From an uncultured Oscillospiraceae bacterium (GTDB taxonomy: Bacteria > Bacillota > Clostridia > Oscillospirales > Oscillospiraceae), in the NCBI GenBank assembly GCA_910588455.1, contig CAJUPG010000043.1, positions 1 through 17,814 of the forward strand: a stretch of 17,814 nucleotides of DNA. The letters are read 5' to 3'. Shown here in pieces: positions 7,596 through 14,416 of this stretch; the stretch's first letter is position 1; each line of letters opens with the position of its first letter. A program made the translations under genes and the position numbers. The notes below the pieces were generated by a model that searched no databases, was not told where the DNA came from, and saw only the letters and a program-made list of their open reading frames with translations.

Positions 7596-8414
7596 TCACA
7601 GCTCCACCAGACAGGCGCGCACCAGGGCGGAGAAGGTCTGTTTTGCCTTCGCGCCCGCGTCTAAAACCTCCTGCTCGCTCAGGGGCTGGTCCAGGATGCC
7701 CGCCGCCATATTGGACAGCAGGGTCAGCCCCAGCACCTCCATGCCGCAGTGGGCGGCCACAATGACCTCCGGGGCGGTGGACATACCCACCGCGTCGCCC
7801 CCCAGAACCCGGACCGCGCGGATCTCCGCCGGAGTCTCGTATTGGGGGCCGTAGCAATAGAAGTAAACCCCTTCCCGCAGGGTGACCCCCAGCTTTTGGG
7901 CGTTTTTCCGGGCCAGCTCCTGGAGCCGGGGGGTGTACAGGCGGGAGGCGTCCGGGAACCGGACTCCGAATTCAGGCAGGTTTTCCCCCCGGAGGGGGGA
8001 TTCACTCTGGAGCTTGATCTGGTCGGTAATGAGCATCAGCTCCCCGGCGTTCCACTCGGTGCGCACGCAGCCGGCGGCGTTGGTGACGATGAGGGTTTCG
8101 CAGCCCAGCAGCCGCAGCACCCGCACGGCGCAGGTGACCTGCTCGTAGGAGTAGCCCTCATAGTGGTGCATCCGGCCTTGCATCACGGCTACGGGCTTTC
8201 CCTCCAGCTGCCCAAAGACGAAGCGGCCCTTGTGGCCCGGGGCGGTGGAGGGCTTGAAGTGGGGAATATCCTTATAGTCCACATAGATGGGATTTTCTAC
8301 GAAATCGCCCAGATCGCCCAGCCCGGAGCCCAGGATCATGGCGATTTTCGGGGCGAAGCCGCCCAGACGCTCCTGAATGGCCCGGGCGCTCTCCTGATAC
8401 TGCAAAAATTCCAT
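7596..8414 (-). CDS. punA: Purine-nucleoside phosphorylase (trimeric, 6-oxopurine type)
   Basis: This 272-residue enzyme phosphorolyses purine nucleosides to free base and ribose-1-phosphate. Landmarks are MILGSGLGDLG at 26-36, the phosphate-binding APGHKGRF at 58-65, MQGRMHHYEGY near 78-88, TNAAGCV near 111-117, GPQYETPAE with Glu193, DAVGMSTAPEVIVAAHCGM near 207-225 and SNMAAG with Asn235. An Asn at the last site is the hallmark of enzymes taking 6-oxopurines (inosine, guanosine), whereas MTA phosphorylases carry Asp. The ATG is six bases after GGAGG; a longer upstream frame was not used because it would run through the promoter. It is the first gene of the long minus-strand run and is followed by MTA deaminase. 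Confidence 0.95.
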   Translation of the reverse strand: MEFLQYQESARAIQERLGGFAPKIAMILGSGLGDLGDFVENPIYVDYKDIPHFKPSTAPGHKGRFVFGQLEGKPVAVMQGRMHHYEGYSYEQVTCAVRVLRLLGCETLIVTNAAGCVRTEWNAGELMLITDQIKLQSESPLRGENLPEFGVRFPDASRLYTPRLQELARKNAQKLGVTLREGVYFYCYGPQYETPAEIRAVRVLGGDAVGMSTAPEVIVAAHCGMEVLGLTLLSNMAAGILDQPLSEQEVLDAGAKAKQTFSALVRACLVEL

Positions 8415-8445
8415 GGCGAACCTCCAAAATTTTATGATTAGCTCA

Positions 8446-8474
8446 AGTGTACACCAAATCCTGGGGAAATGCAA
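8446..8474 (-). promoter_or_regulatory. Sigma-A promoter of the punA-mtaD-flippase operon
   Basis: On the minus strand TTGCAT (8469-8474) is separated by exactly 17 bases from TACACT (8446-8451). Transcription would start about 25 bases upstream of the punA start codon, leaving a short leader with only the GGAGG site. It lies directly after the terminator of the XRE gene, as expected for a new transcription unit. Confidence 0.6.
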
Positions 8475-8476
8475 TG

Positions 8477-8497
8477 AAAAAAGCGGGTTCTTCCGCT
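8477..8497 (-). terminator. Short Rho-independent terminator after the XRE gene
   Basis: On the minus strand AGCGG, a 6-base loop and CCGCT are followed by a run of six T. The stem is only 5-6 bp, so it may be modest in strength. It begins within a few bases of the XRE stop codon. Confidence 0.55.
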
Positions 8498-8498
8498 C

Positions 8499-8726
8499 CT
8501 ACGTGGATTTTCTGCGCCCCTTGGGGTAGGGCTTCCGCTCATCGGTCAGCTCCAGGATATAGTCCGTAGAGGTTTGAAAAAACTCCGCCAGCCGGATCAG
8601 GACGTCGATGGGCAGCTGGCGCTGGCCGTTTTCGTATTGGGAATAGGTGTTCTGCCGGATATTCAGCAGCCGGGCCAGGTGGCTCTGGGTGTAATCGCCG
8701 TCCTCCCGGAGATCGCGCAGTCGCAT
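8499..8726 (-). CDS. Small XRE-family helix-turn-helix regulator
   Basis: This 75-residue protein is essentially one Cro/CI-type helix-turn-helix domain. It has MRLRDLREDGDYTQSHLARLL, then NIRQNTYSQYENGQRQLP as the recognition region, and VLIRLAEFFQTSTDYILELT. It ends in a basic tail (KPYPKGRRKST). No sensor or enzymatic domain is present. The start is the ATG seven bases after AGGAGG; the frame extends eight codons further up but through that site. It is divergent from asnA, and the shared intergenic region holds a perfect 17-bp inverted repeat overlapping the region where its own promoter must be, so autoregulation is likely. Targets beyond that are unknown. Confidence 0.9.
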   Translation of the reverse strand: MRLRDLREDGDYTQSHLARLLNIRQNTYSQYENGQRQLPIDVLIRLAEFFQTSTDYILELTDERKPYPKGRRKST

Positions 8727-8764
8727 AGGCTCGCCTCCTAATACATACATCCCTTATTATTGCC

Positions 8765-8804
8765 ATCACAAAATGAGATATTGACTTATATCTCATTTTG
8801 TGAT
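8765..8804. promoter_or_regulatory. Perfect 17-bp inverted repeat, candidate XRE operator
   Basis: ATCACAAAATGAGATAT at 8765-8781 is repeated exactly in inverted form as ATATCTCATTTTGTGAT at 8788-8804, with a 6-base spacer. It is AT-rich in a GC-rich neighbourhood and has no T-run on either side, so it does not look like a terminator. It lies about 40 bases upstream of the XRE start. A -10-like AATAAT for that gene (minus strand, 8756-8761) is next to it. On the plus strand the centre contains TTGACT, followed 17 bases later by TAAAAA, a possible second promoter covered by the repeat. Binding by the adjacent XRE protein is inferred. Confidence 0.65.
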
Positions 8805-8823
8805 AAAAATAGGGCGTGGGCGA

Positions 8824-8852
8824 TTGCAATTCCTACGCCGTCCGGCTATAAT
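8824..8852 (+). promoter_or_regulatory. Near-consensus sigma-A promoter of asnA
   Basis: TTGCAA at 8824-8829 and a perfect TATAAT at 8847-8852 are 17 bases apart on the plus strand. The predicted start is about 25-28 bases before the asnA ATG, with an AAGGAG ribosome binding site in the short leader, so there is no room for a riboswitch or T-box. The inverted repeat ends about 20 bases upstream of the -35 element. Confidence 0.75.
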
Positions 8853-8886
8853 AAAAGGCGAAATCTGAAATGTAAGGAGAACCCCT

Positions 8887-9900
8887 ATGGAACACACCAA
8901 AATCCCCGCCGGCTACCGGTCCCTGCTGGGCGTGTACGACACCCAGAAGGCCATCGGCCTGCTGCACCATCTGTTTGAGGACAGCCTCAGCGGAGCCCTC
9001 CGGCTGCGCCGGGTGTCCGCCCCCCTGTTCGTCTCTGTGTCCTCCGGACTCAACGACGATTTGAACGGTGTGGAGCGCCCCGTTTCCTTTGAGATCCGGA
9101 ACGTGGACCAGACCGCCGCCGTGGTCCACTCCCTGGCCAAGTGGAAGCGCCTGGCTCTGCACCGCTACCGCTTCCAGCCCGGCGAGGGCCTTTATACCGA
9201 TATGAACGCCATCCGCCGGGACGAGGATTTGGACAATCTCCACTCCGCCTACGTGGACCAGTGGGATTGGGAAAAGGTCATCACCGCCCAGGACCGCAAT
9301 CTGGACACCCTGAAGAGCACCGTCTCCTCCATCGTCCACGCCCTGGCCTCCACCCAGCGGGTGTTGAAGAGCACCTTTCCCCAGCTGGAGGTGCTGCCCG
9401 ACATCGACCAGGCCGTGACTTTTGTCACCGCCCAGGAGCTGGAGGACCTGTTTCCCGGCAAAACCCCGAAGGAGCGGGAGCATTTGTTCGTCAAGGACCA
9501 TCCCACTACCTTCCTGATGGGCATCGGCGGCAAGCTGCGCTCCGGCGCCCCCCACGACGGCCGGGCCCCTGACTACGACGACTGGGACCTGAACGGGGAC
9601 CTGCTGGTGTGGGACAGCGTCAACGGCGGAGCGCTGGAGCTGTCCTCCATGGGTATCCGGGTCAGCCCTGAATCCCTGGACCGGCAGCTTACCCTGGCCG
9701 GGTGCGACAGCCGCCGGGAGCTGCCCTTCCACAAGGCCCTGCTGGCCGGGGAGCTGCCCTTGACCATGGGCGGCGGCATCGGCCAGTCCCGGGTGTCCAT
9801 GATCCTGCTGGGCAAGGCCCATGTGGGGGAGGTCCAGGTGTCCCTGTGGGACGACGAAACCATAAAAATTTGTGAAGAAGCGGGGGTTATGCTGTTATGA
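8887..9900 (+). CDS. asnA: Aspartate--ammonia ligase (asparagine synthetase A)
   Basis: This 337-residue enzyme makes asparagine from aspartate and ammonia with ATP hydrolysed to AMP. It is a class II aminoacyl-tRNA synthetase-like fold. Full-length AsnA features are present: VSAPLFVSVSSGLNDDLNGVERPVSFEI near the N-terminus, HSLAKWKR, GEGLYTDMNAIRRDE and VDQWDWEKVI in the middle, and the C-terminal LTMGGGIGQSRVSMILLGKAHVGEVQ with the motif-3-like Arg. Length matches E. coli AsnA (330 aa). It has a clear AAGGAG site and a near-consensus promoter. It is divergent from the XRE gene, and its stop overlaps the ATG of an exported serine hydrolase (ATGA). Confidence 0.98.
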   Translation: MEHTKIPAGYRSLLGVYDTQKAIGLLHHLFEDSLSGALRLRRVSAPLFVSVSSGLNDDLNGVERPVSFEIRNVDQTAAVVHSLAKWKRLALHRYRFQPGEGLYTDMNAIRRDEDLDNLHSAYVDQWDWEKVITAQDRNLDTLKSTVSSIVHALASTQRVLKSTFPQLEVLPDIDQAVTFVTAQELEDLFPGKTPKEREHLFVKDHPTTFLMGIGGKLRSGAPHDGRAPDYDDWDLNGDLLVWDSVNGGALELSSMGIRVSPESLDRQLTLAGCDSRRELPFHKALLAGELPLTMGGGIGQSRVSMILLGKAHVGEVQVSLWDDETIKICEEAGVMLL

Positions 9901-11906
9901 AAAAATTCCAAAGCAAGTGCCTGATTTTTTGTCTGATTTTTGCGCTGCTCCTCCCCACAGCCTACGCCCAGGAGTCCTCTCTGGAGGAGTCCGCTCAGGC
10001 GGCGGCCCAGGCCGCCATGGCATACGGCGAGGCGGTCAGCGTCCAGTACGCCCTGTGGCAGGACGGGGAGGCCGTCCTCAGCGGCCACGTGGGAGTTTAT
10101 TCCAAAACCGAAAACACCGCCCTGACGGACGACCATCTGTACGGCATTGGCTCCATCAGCAAGGTGTATACCGCCGCTGCCATGTCCGAGCTGGTGACCC
10201 AGGGAAAAGTAGACCTGGACAAGCCGGTCACCACCTATTTACCCGACTTCAAAATGGCCGACCCGCGCTATAAGGACATCACCGTCCGGATGCTGCTCAA
10301 CCACTCCTCCGGCCTGATGGGCAGCGCCGGCGGGAACTCCTTCCAGTTCAACGGCCAGGCCCTGGACTACCCCCTGGATCATCTGCTGGAGCGGCTGTCC
10401 ACCCAGACCCTCCAGGCCGCGCCGGGGGCCTACAGCGTCTACTCCAACGACAGCTTCTCCCTGGCCCAGCTGGTCATCGAGCGGGTGTCCGGTATGGATT
10501 TTACCCAGTTCCTCCACAAATATTTTACCGAGCCGATGGAGCTGGAAAACACGCTTACTCCCTGGGACAGCTTTGACCACGACCGGCTGGCCCGGACCTA
10601 TCTCGGCGCAGAGACCCGCCACACCCCCGCGGAGACCGTGGCGGTGCTGGGCACCGGCGGCATATACGCCAACGCCAACGATCTGGCGCAGTTCGGCATC
10701 CATCTGTCCTGCATCGACCGGCTCATGGGCGACGAGTACGCCAGCGGTATGTGGCCCGAGGACTCCGAGGGCGACGCGCTGGCCTACGGCTTGGGCTGGG
10801 ACAGCGTGCATATGTTCCCCTTCAGCCAGAACGGCATCCAGGCCCTGGTGAAGGGCGGCGATACCCTGGCCTACCACGCGGGGCTGGTGGTCCTGCCGGA
10901 GTACAACATGTCCTGCGCGGTGCTGTCCTCCGGGGGCAACAGCATTATGAACGAGCTGGCCGCCGCCCGTATCCTGATCGACGCGCTGAAAGAGCAGGGC
11001 GTGGAAATCAAAGAGGACGCGGCCCTGGACAAGGCTGAATTTGCCGCCATGCCGGAGGAGCTGACCAAGCTCAGCGGCATGTACGGCACCTCTACCCTGG
11101 TCTATCAGGTGGGCGTGGAGAAGGACGGCAGCTTCTCGCTGGAAATCTTCGGCTCCGGAAAACCCCTCACCGCCAAATACTGCGCCGACGGCTCCTTCCG
11201 GGACGAGGAAAATTCCATGCTCTTCCGGCTGATTCCCGAAGAAAACGGTCAGGTCTATCTGTACCAGAAGGTTTACTCCCCCCTGCCCGGCCTGACTACC
11301 ATGTGCAACGCCAGCTATGTGGCCCAGCGGCTTCCGGAGTATACCCCCGACGCGGATACCCAGGCCGCCTGGACCGCCCGGGAGGGGAAGGGCTATGTCC
11401 AGATTGACGAGCACTACTCCTCCGCCCTCTACGGCCTGAGCGGCGTGTACGCCGGTGTCAGCTTTGCCACCAGTCCGTCGGGCTATATGATTTCCAATCA
11501 GCTCACCGGGCCCAACGAGGCCGCGCCCTTCGTCCAGATCCCCGGCGTGGGCAGCCGGGACAGCAGCTTAATCGAGTGCTATGACAAGGATGGCGTGGAA
11601 TATCTGCGCATCAACGGCAGCAACTACATGGACGGGGAGAATGTGAGCAATATTTATGCGGGAAGCGCCTCCCGCTGCACCATTCAGCCCGGGGAAGCCG
11701 CCCATTGGTACTGGACCGGGGACGCCGCCGGCAAGACCATGACGGTCAAGGTTCCGGAGAAGGGCGGATTTTACGTGTACGACGCGGCCATGCAGCTGGT
11801 AGCCAGCTCCTGGCTCTACGGCGACACCAGTGTGGAACTGCCCGAGGACGGCGCGATCGTCTTTGCCGGAGACGTGGGCCAGGTTTTCCACATTACACTG
11901 AAATAA
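9897..11906 (+). CDS. Exported serine hydrolase, beta-lactamase/esterase (class C-like) family
   Basis: This 669-residue protein has an N-terminal signal peptide: KK, a hydrophobic core of ~15 residues, and a likely cut after TAYA near 24. The catalytic domain follows with the three family motifs: S86-I-S-K89 (nucleophile Ser and Lys), Y182-S-N184 and H327-A-G329 in AYHAGLVVLP. HSSGL at 136-140 is also typical. This set occurs in class C beta-lactamase relatives such as EstB-type esterases and D-aminopeptidases; HxG instead of KTG favours a hydrolase or peptidase over a true beta-lactamase. A C-terminal region of about 280 residues (from ~390) looks beta-rich and unassigned. No membrane anchor is seen. 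It overlaps asnA by four bases and rimI by one base. Confidence 0.85.
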   Translation: MKKFQSKCLIFCLIFALLLPTAYAQESSLEESAQAAAQAAMAYGEAVSVQYALWQDGEAVLSGHVGVYSKTENTALTDDHLYGIGSISKVYTAAAMSELVTQGKVDLDKPVTTYLPDFKMADPRYKDITVRMLLNHSSGLMGSAGGNSFQFNGQALDYPLDHLLERLSTQTLQAAPGAYSVYSNDSFSLAQLVIERVSGMDFTQFLHKYFTEPMELENTLTPWDSFDHDRLARTYLGAETRHTPAETVAVLGTGGIYANANDLAQFGIHLSCIDRLMGDEYASGMWPEDSEGDALAYGLGWDSVHMFPFSQNGIQALVKGGDTLAYHAGLVVLPEYNMSCAVLSSGGNSIMNELAAARILIDALKEQGVEIKEDAALDKAEFAAMPEELTKLSGMYGTSTLVYQVGVEKDGSFSLEIFGSGKPLTAKYCADGSFRDEENSMLFRLIPEENGQVYLYQKVYSPLPGLTTMCNASYVAQRLPEYTPDADTQAAWTAREGKGYVQIDEHYSSALYGLSGVYAGVSFATSPSGYMISNQLTGPNEAAPFVQIPGVGSRDSSLIECYDKDGVEYLRINGSNYMDGENVSNIYAGSASRCTIQPGEAAHWYWTGDAAGKTMTVKVPEKGGFYVYDAAMQLVASSWLYGDTSVELPEDGAIVFAGDVGQVFHITLK

Positions 11907-12364
11907 TGCGCTACGAGATTGTACCCATGGACCGCAGCCACCTGGAGAGCATTGCCGCCTTAGAGCGGCAATGCTTCTCCGCGCCTTGGAGCATTCCCAT
12001 GCTGGAGGAGGAGCTGTTCAACCCCCAGGCAAGCTTTCTGGTGGCGGAGGGGGAAAACGGGCAGGTTTTGGGCTATGCGGGCTTGCAGGTGGTGCTGGAC
12101 GAGGGCTACATTGCCAACATCGCCGTGGCCCCCCAGTGGCGGCGGCAGGGGCTGGCCGGGGAACTGCTGGAGGTCTACTGCCGGTTCGCCCAGGCCCATC
12201 TGGCCTTTCTCACCCTGGAGGTCCGGGCCTCCAACGAGGCGGCCATTGCCCTGTACGTCAAGCACGGTTTTGCCCAGGCGGGTTTCAGGAAGAATTACTA
12301 TCAGGACCCGAAAGAGGACGCGCTGATTATGACCCGCACATTTCACCGGGAGGGGGAGGCATGA
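11906..12364 (+). CDS. rimI: Ribosomal protein S18 alanine N-acetyltransferase RimI
   Basis: This 152-residue GNAT acetyltransferase is of the RimI type, which acetylates the N-terminal alanine of S18. The hallmark FSAPWSIPMLEEEL lies near 24-38, the acetyl-CoA binding loop VAPQWRRQGLAGELL near 74-88, and LEVRASNEAAIALYVKHGF near 103-121. The start is the ATG whose A is the last base of the preceding hydrolase's TAA stop. No good ribosome binding site is visible, so translation probably depends on coupling. Its stop overlaps the U32 start. In many Firmicutes rimI lies between tsaB and tsaD; here neither neighbour is present, so it has been moved or duplicated. A different protein substrate cannot be excluded. 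Confidence 0.88.
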   Translation: MRYEIVPMDRSHLESIAALERQCFSAPWSIPMLEEELFNPQASFLVAEGENGQVLGYAGLQVVLDEGYIANIAVAPQWRRQGLAGELLEVYCRFAQAHLAFLTLEVRASNEAAIALYVKHGFAQAGFRKNYYQDPKEDALIMTRTFHREGEA

Positions 12365-13566
12365 AAAAAATCGAGCTGCTCTCCCCCGCCGGGGATATGG
12401 AGCGCCTGCAAATGGCCGTGGCCTATGGGGCGGATGCGGTGTATTTAGCGGGAACGCTGTTCGGAATGCGGTCCTTTGCGGGGAATTTTTCCCCCGAGGA
12501 GCTGAAAACCGCCGTAGATTTCTGTCACCGGCGGGGCGTACGGGTCCACGTAACCTGCAACACCATGCCCCGCAATGAGGAGGTCGCCCGCCTGCCTGGG
12601 TGGCTGTCCGATCTGGATGCGCTGGGGGTGGACGCGATCATTCTGGCGGATGTGGGGGTGCTGTCCCTGGCCTTGAAGTACGCCCCCCATGTGGAGCGGC
12701 ACATCTCCACCCAGGCCAGCATCGTGAACTACCAGTCCGCCCGGGCGTGGCACGAGCTGGGGGCTCAGCGGGTGATTCTGGCCCGGGAATTGTCCCTGGA
12801 TGAGATCCGGGAGATTCGGGCCAAGGCTCCCAAAGAGCTGGAGATGGAGGTCTTTGCCCACGGGGCCATGTGCGTGAGCTACTCCGGGCGGTGCCTGCTG
12901 TCCAACTACATGACGGGCCGGGACTCCAACCGGGGCGCCTGCGCCCAGCCCTGCCGGTATCAGTACGCCCTGATGGAGGAAAAGCGCCCCGGGGAGTATT
13001 TCCCAGTCTACGAGGAAAACGGGGAGACCTACATTATGAACTCCCGGGATTTGTGCATGATCGACCACGTAAAAGAGCTGATGGAGGCGGGTCTGGACTC
13101 CCTGAAGCTGGAGGGCCGGGCCAAGTCCGCCTACTATGCCGCTATCGTCACCGGGGCCTACCGCCACGCCATCGACGCGGCGGCGGCTGGGGTTCCGCTG
13201 GACCCGGTGTGGCGGGACGAGGTGGAGCATATCAGCCACCGGCACTACTCCACCGGCTTTTTCTACGGCCAGCCGGGGCAGTTCACCGCGGACTCCCGCT
13301 ATGTGCGGGACTGGCAGATCGTGGCAAAAGTTCTCTCCTGCGGGGAGGACGGACGGGCGCTGCTGACCCTCAACAACAAATTTGCCGTGGGGGATACCCT
13401 GGAGCTGGCCGGCCCCGGCATCCGGCCTCAGAGCTTGACGGTGAAGGGCCTGTGGGACGGGGAGGGCGTGCCTCTGCCGGAGGTCCGCAAGCCCCAGATG
13501 CAGTTTTATATGGATCTGCCTGAGCAGGTCCCGCCGCTTTCGCTGCTGCGGCGGTGCAGCACATAA
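12361..13566 (+). CDS. U32 family protein (TrhP/YrrO-like, tRNA U34 hydroxylation)
   Basis: This 401-residue U32 protein was historically called a collagenase-like peptidase. E. coli and B. subtilis relatives (TrhP) hydroxylate uridine 34 of tRNA using prephenate. It begins with the TIM-barrel start IELLSPAGDMERLQMAVAYG. The family signature is EVFAHGAMCVSYSGRCLLSN at 163-182 with Cys171 and Cys178, followed by RGACAQPCRYQY with Cys194 and Cys198; such Cys are the expected iron-sulfur ligands. The C-terminal U32 beta domain follows (YSTGFFYGQP, then the short barrel ending near RKPQMQFYMDLP). The ATG overlaps the rimI stop (ATGA) and follows a GGGAGG site. It is the last gene of the asnA run. 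The molecular function is inferred from the family. Confidence 0.87.
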   Translation: MKKIELLSPAGDMERLQMAVAYGADAVYLAGTLFGMRSFAGNFSPEELKTAVDFCHRRGVRVHVTCNTMPRNEEVARLPGWLSDLDALGVDAIILADVGVLSLALKYAPHVERHISTQASIVNYQSARAWHELGAQRVILARELSLDEIREIRAKAPKELEMEVFAHGAMCVSYSGRCLLSNYMTGRDSNRGACAQPCRYQYALMEEKRPGEYFPVYEENGETYIMNSRDLCMIDHVKELMEAGLDSLKLEGRAKSAYYAAIVTGAYRHAIDAAAAGVPLDPVWRDEVEHISHRHYSTGFFYGQPGQFTADSRYVRDWQIVAKVLSCGEDGRALLTLNNKFAVGDTLELAGPGIRPQSLTVKGLWDGEGVPLPEVRKPQMQFYMDLPEQVPPLSLLRRCST

Positions 13567-13576
13567 CACAAAACAT

Positions 13577-13606
13577 GGAGGGCACGGCCAAATGGCCGTG
13601 CCCTCC
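13577..13606. terminator. Strong hairpin between convergent genes (shared terminator)
   Basis: GGAGGGCACGGCC is paired perfectly with GGCCGTGCCCTCC around a 4-base AAAT loop (13-14 bp). It lies 10 bases after the U32 stop and 15 bases after the stop of the minus-strand NYN gene. On the minus strand it is followed by ATGTTTTGTGTT, a passable U-rich tail; on the plus strand the tail is poor (AAAGGTTATTC). It probably ends both transcripts, best for the minus strand. Confidence 0.75.
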
Positions 13607-13621
13607 AAAGGTTATTCGATC

Positions 13622-14404
13622 CTATAAGCAGGTATCCCGCACATAAAACTCGGTATTCCCCTCCCCCTGGGGGACAATTTCAAACCGGTCCAGAGCCCGA
13701 ATGAGCTTGGACAGCTTGGAAAAACCGTAGTTTCTGGGGTCGAAGTCCGGCTTCTTTTTCAGCAGCAGGTTGCCCAGCTTGCCCATGTGGGCCAGACCGT
13801 CCTCTTCGCACAGATCCTCCACAGAACTGGCAATGAGCTCCACAATGTCCACCGGGGCGGGGCTGGAGGACTGGGCGCTTTTTTTGCTCTCCTTTTTGGA
13901 GGAGGATTTTTTGGCCGCCTGCTCCGCCCGCTTCTCCGCTTCCGCGGCCTGCTTGGCCGCCGCCCGGATTACCTCAATGTACACGAACTTGTCACAGGCC
14001 ACAATGAAGGGCTGAGGAGTTTTCTTTTCCCCCATGCCGTACACCTTCATTCCCGCTTCCCGCAGGCGGGTGGCCAGCCGGGTGAAGTCCGAGTCGCTGG
14101 ACACCAGCACAAAGCCGTCGCAGTTGCCGGAGTAGAGAATGTCCATGGCGTCGATAATCATGGCGGAGTCAGTGGCATTTTTGCCGGTGGTGTAGCTGTA
14201 CTGCTGGATGGGGGTGATAGCGGTTTCCAGCAGAATGGACTTCCAGGAATTCATGTTGGGGGCGGTCCAGTCGCCGTAAATGCGCTTGATGGTAGGGGTG
14301 CCATAGACGGCCACCTCGGCCATCACATCCTTCATGGCGGTGCGGGAGGCGTTGTCCGCGTCAATGAGTACCGCCAGACGCAGGTCGCGCTCGTTGTCAG
14401 GCAT
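13622..14404 (-). CDS. NYN (PIN-like) domain protein with C-terminal LOTUS/OST-HTH domain
   Basis: This 260-residue LabA-like protein has an N-terminal NYN nuclease fold. Acidic residues sit where the family needs them: Asp15/Asp17 in LIDADN, Asp79 and Asp85 in NATDSAMIIDAMD, and Asp104/Asp106 in VSSDSDF. A charged Ala/Lys/Ser-rich linker follows from about 148 to 182 (KQAAEAEKRAEQAAKK). A LOTUS (OST-HTH) domain then spans about 184-257 with DPRNYGFSKLSKLIRAL, the typical ending of this RNA-binding fold. NYN-LOTUS proteins are predicted metal-dependent ribonucleases; substrates in bacteria are mostly unknown. It has an AGGAGG site and lies 12 bases after the Nudix gene, so the two form an operon. 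Confidence 0.88.
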   Translation of the reverse strand: MPDNERDLRLAVLIDADNASRTAMKDVMAEVAVYGTPTIKRIYGDWTAPNMNSWKSILLETAITPIQQYSYTTGKNATDSAMIIDAMDILYSGNCDGFVLVSSDSDFTRLATRLREAGMKVYGMGEKKTPQPFIVACDKFVYIEVIRAAAKQAAEAEKRAEQAAKKSSSKKESKKSAQSSSPAPVDIVELIASSVEDLCEEDGLAHMGKLGNLLLKKKPDFDPRNYGFSKLSKLIRALDRFEIVPQGEGNTEFYVRDTCL

Positions 14405-14416
14405 AAGTCGCCCTCC

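Noticed and set aside
8765..8804. Palindrome as a terminator or riboswitch stem
   Set aside because: No U-run follows on either strand, it is AT-rich, and it lies upstream of both divergent genes, so an operator is the better reading.
8853..8886. T-box or riboswitch controlling asnA
   Set aside because: The predicted leader is under 35 bases, too short for any such element.
8833..9822. A 329-codon minus-strand open frame opposite asnA
   Set aside because: Antisense shadow of a highly conserved full-length AsnA; composition is Gly/Gln/Val rich and it covers the asnA promoter.
9897..11906. Antibiotic-resistance beta-lactamase
   Set aside because: The SxxK, YxN and HxG set is present, but HxG replaces KTG and the protein is far longer than class C enzymes, so a peptidase or esterase relative is more likely.
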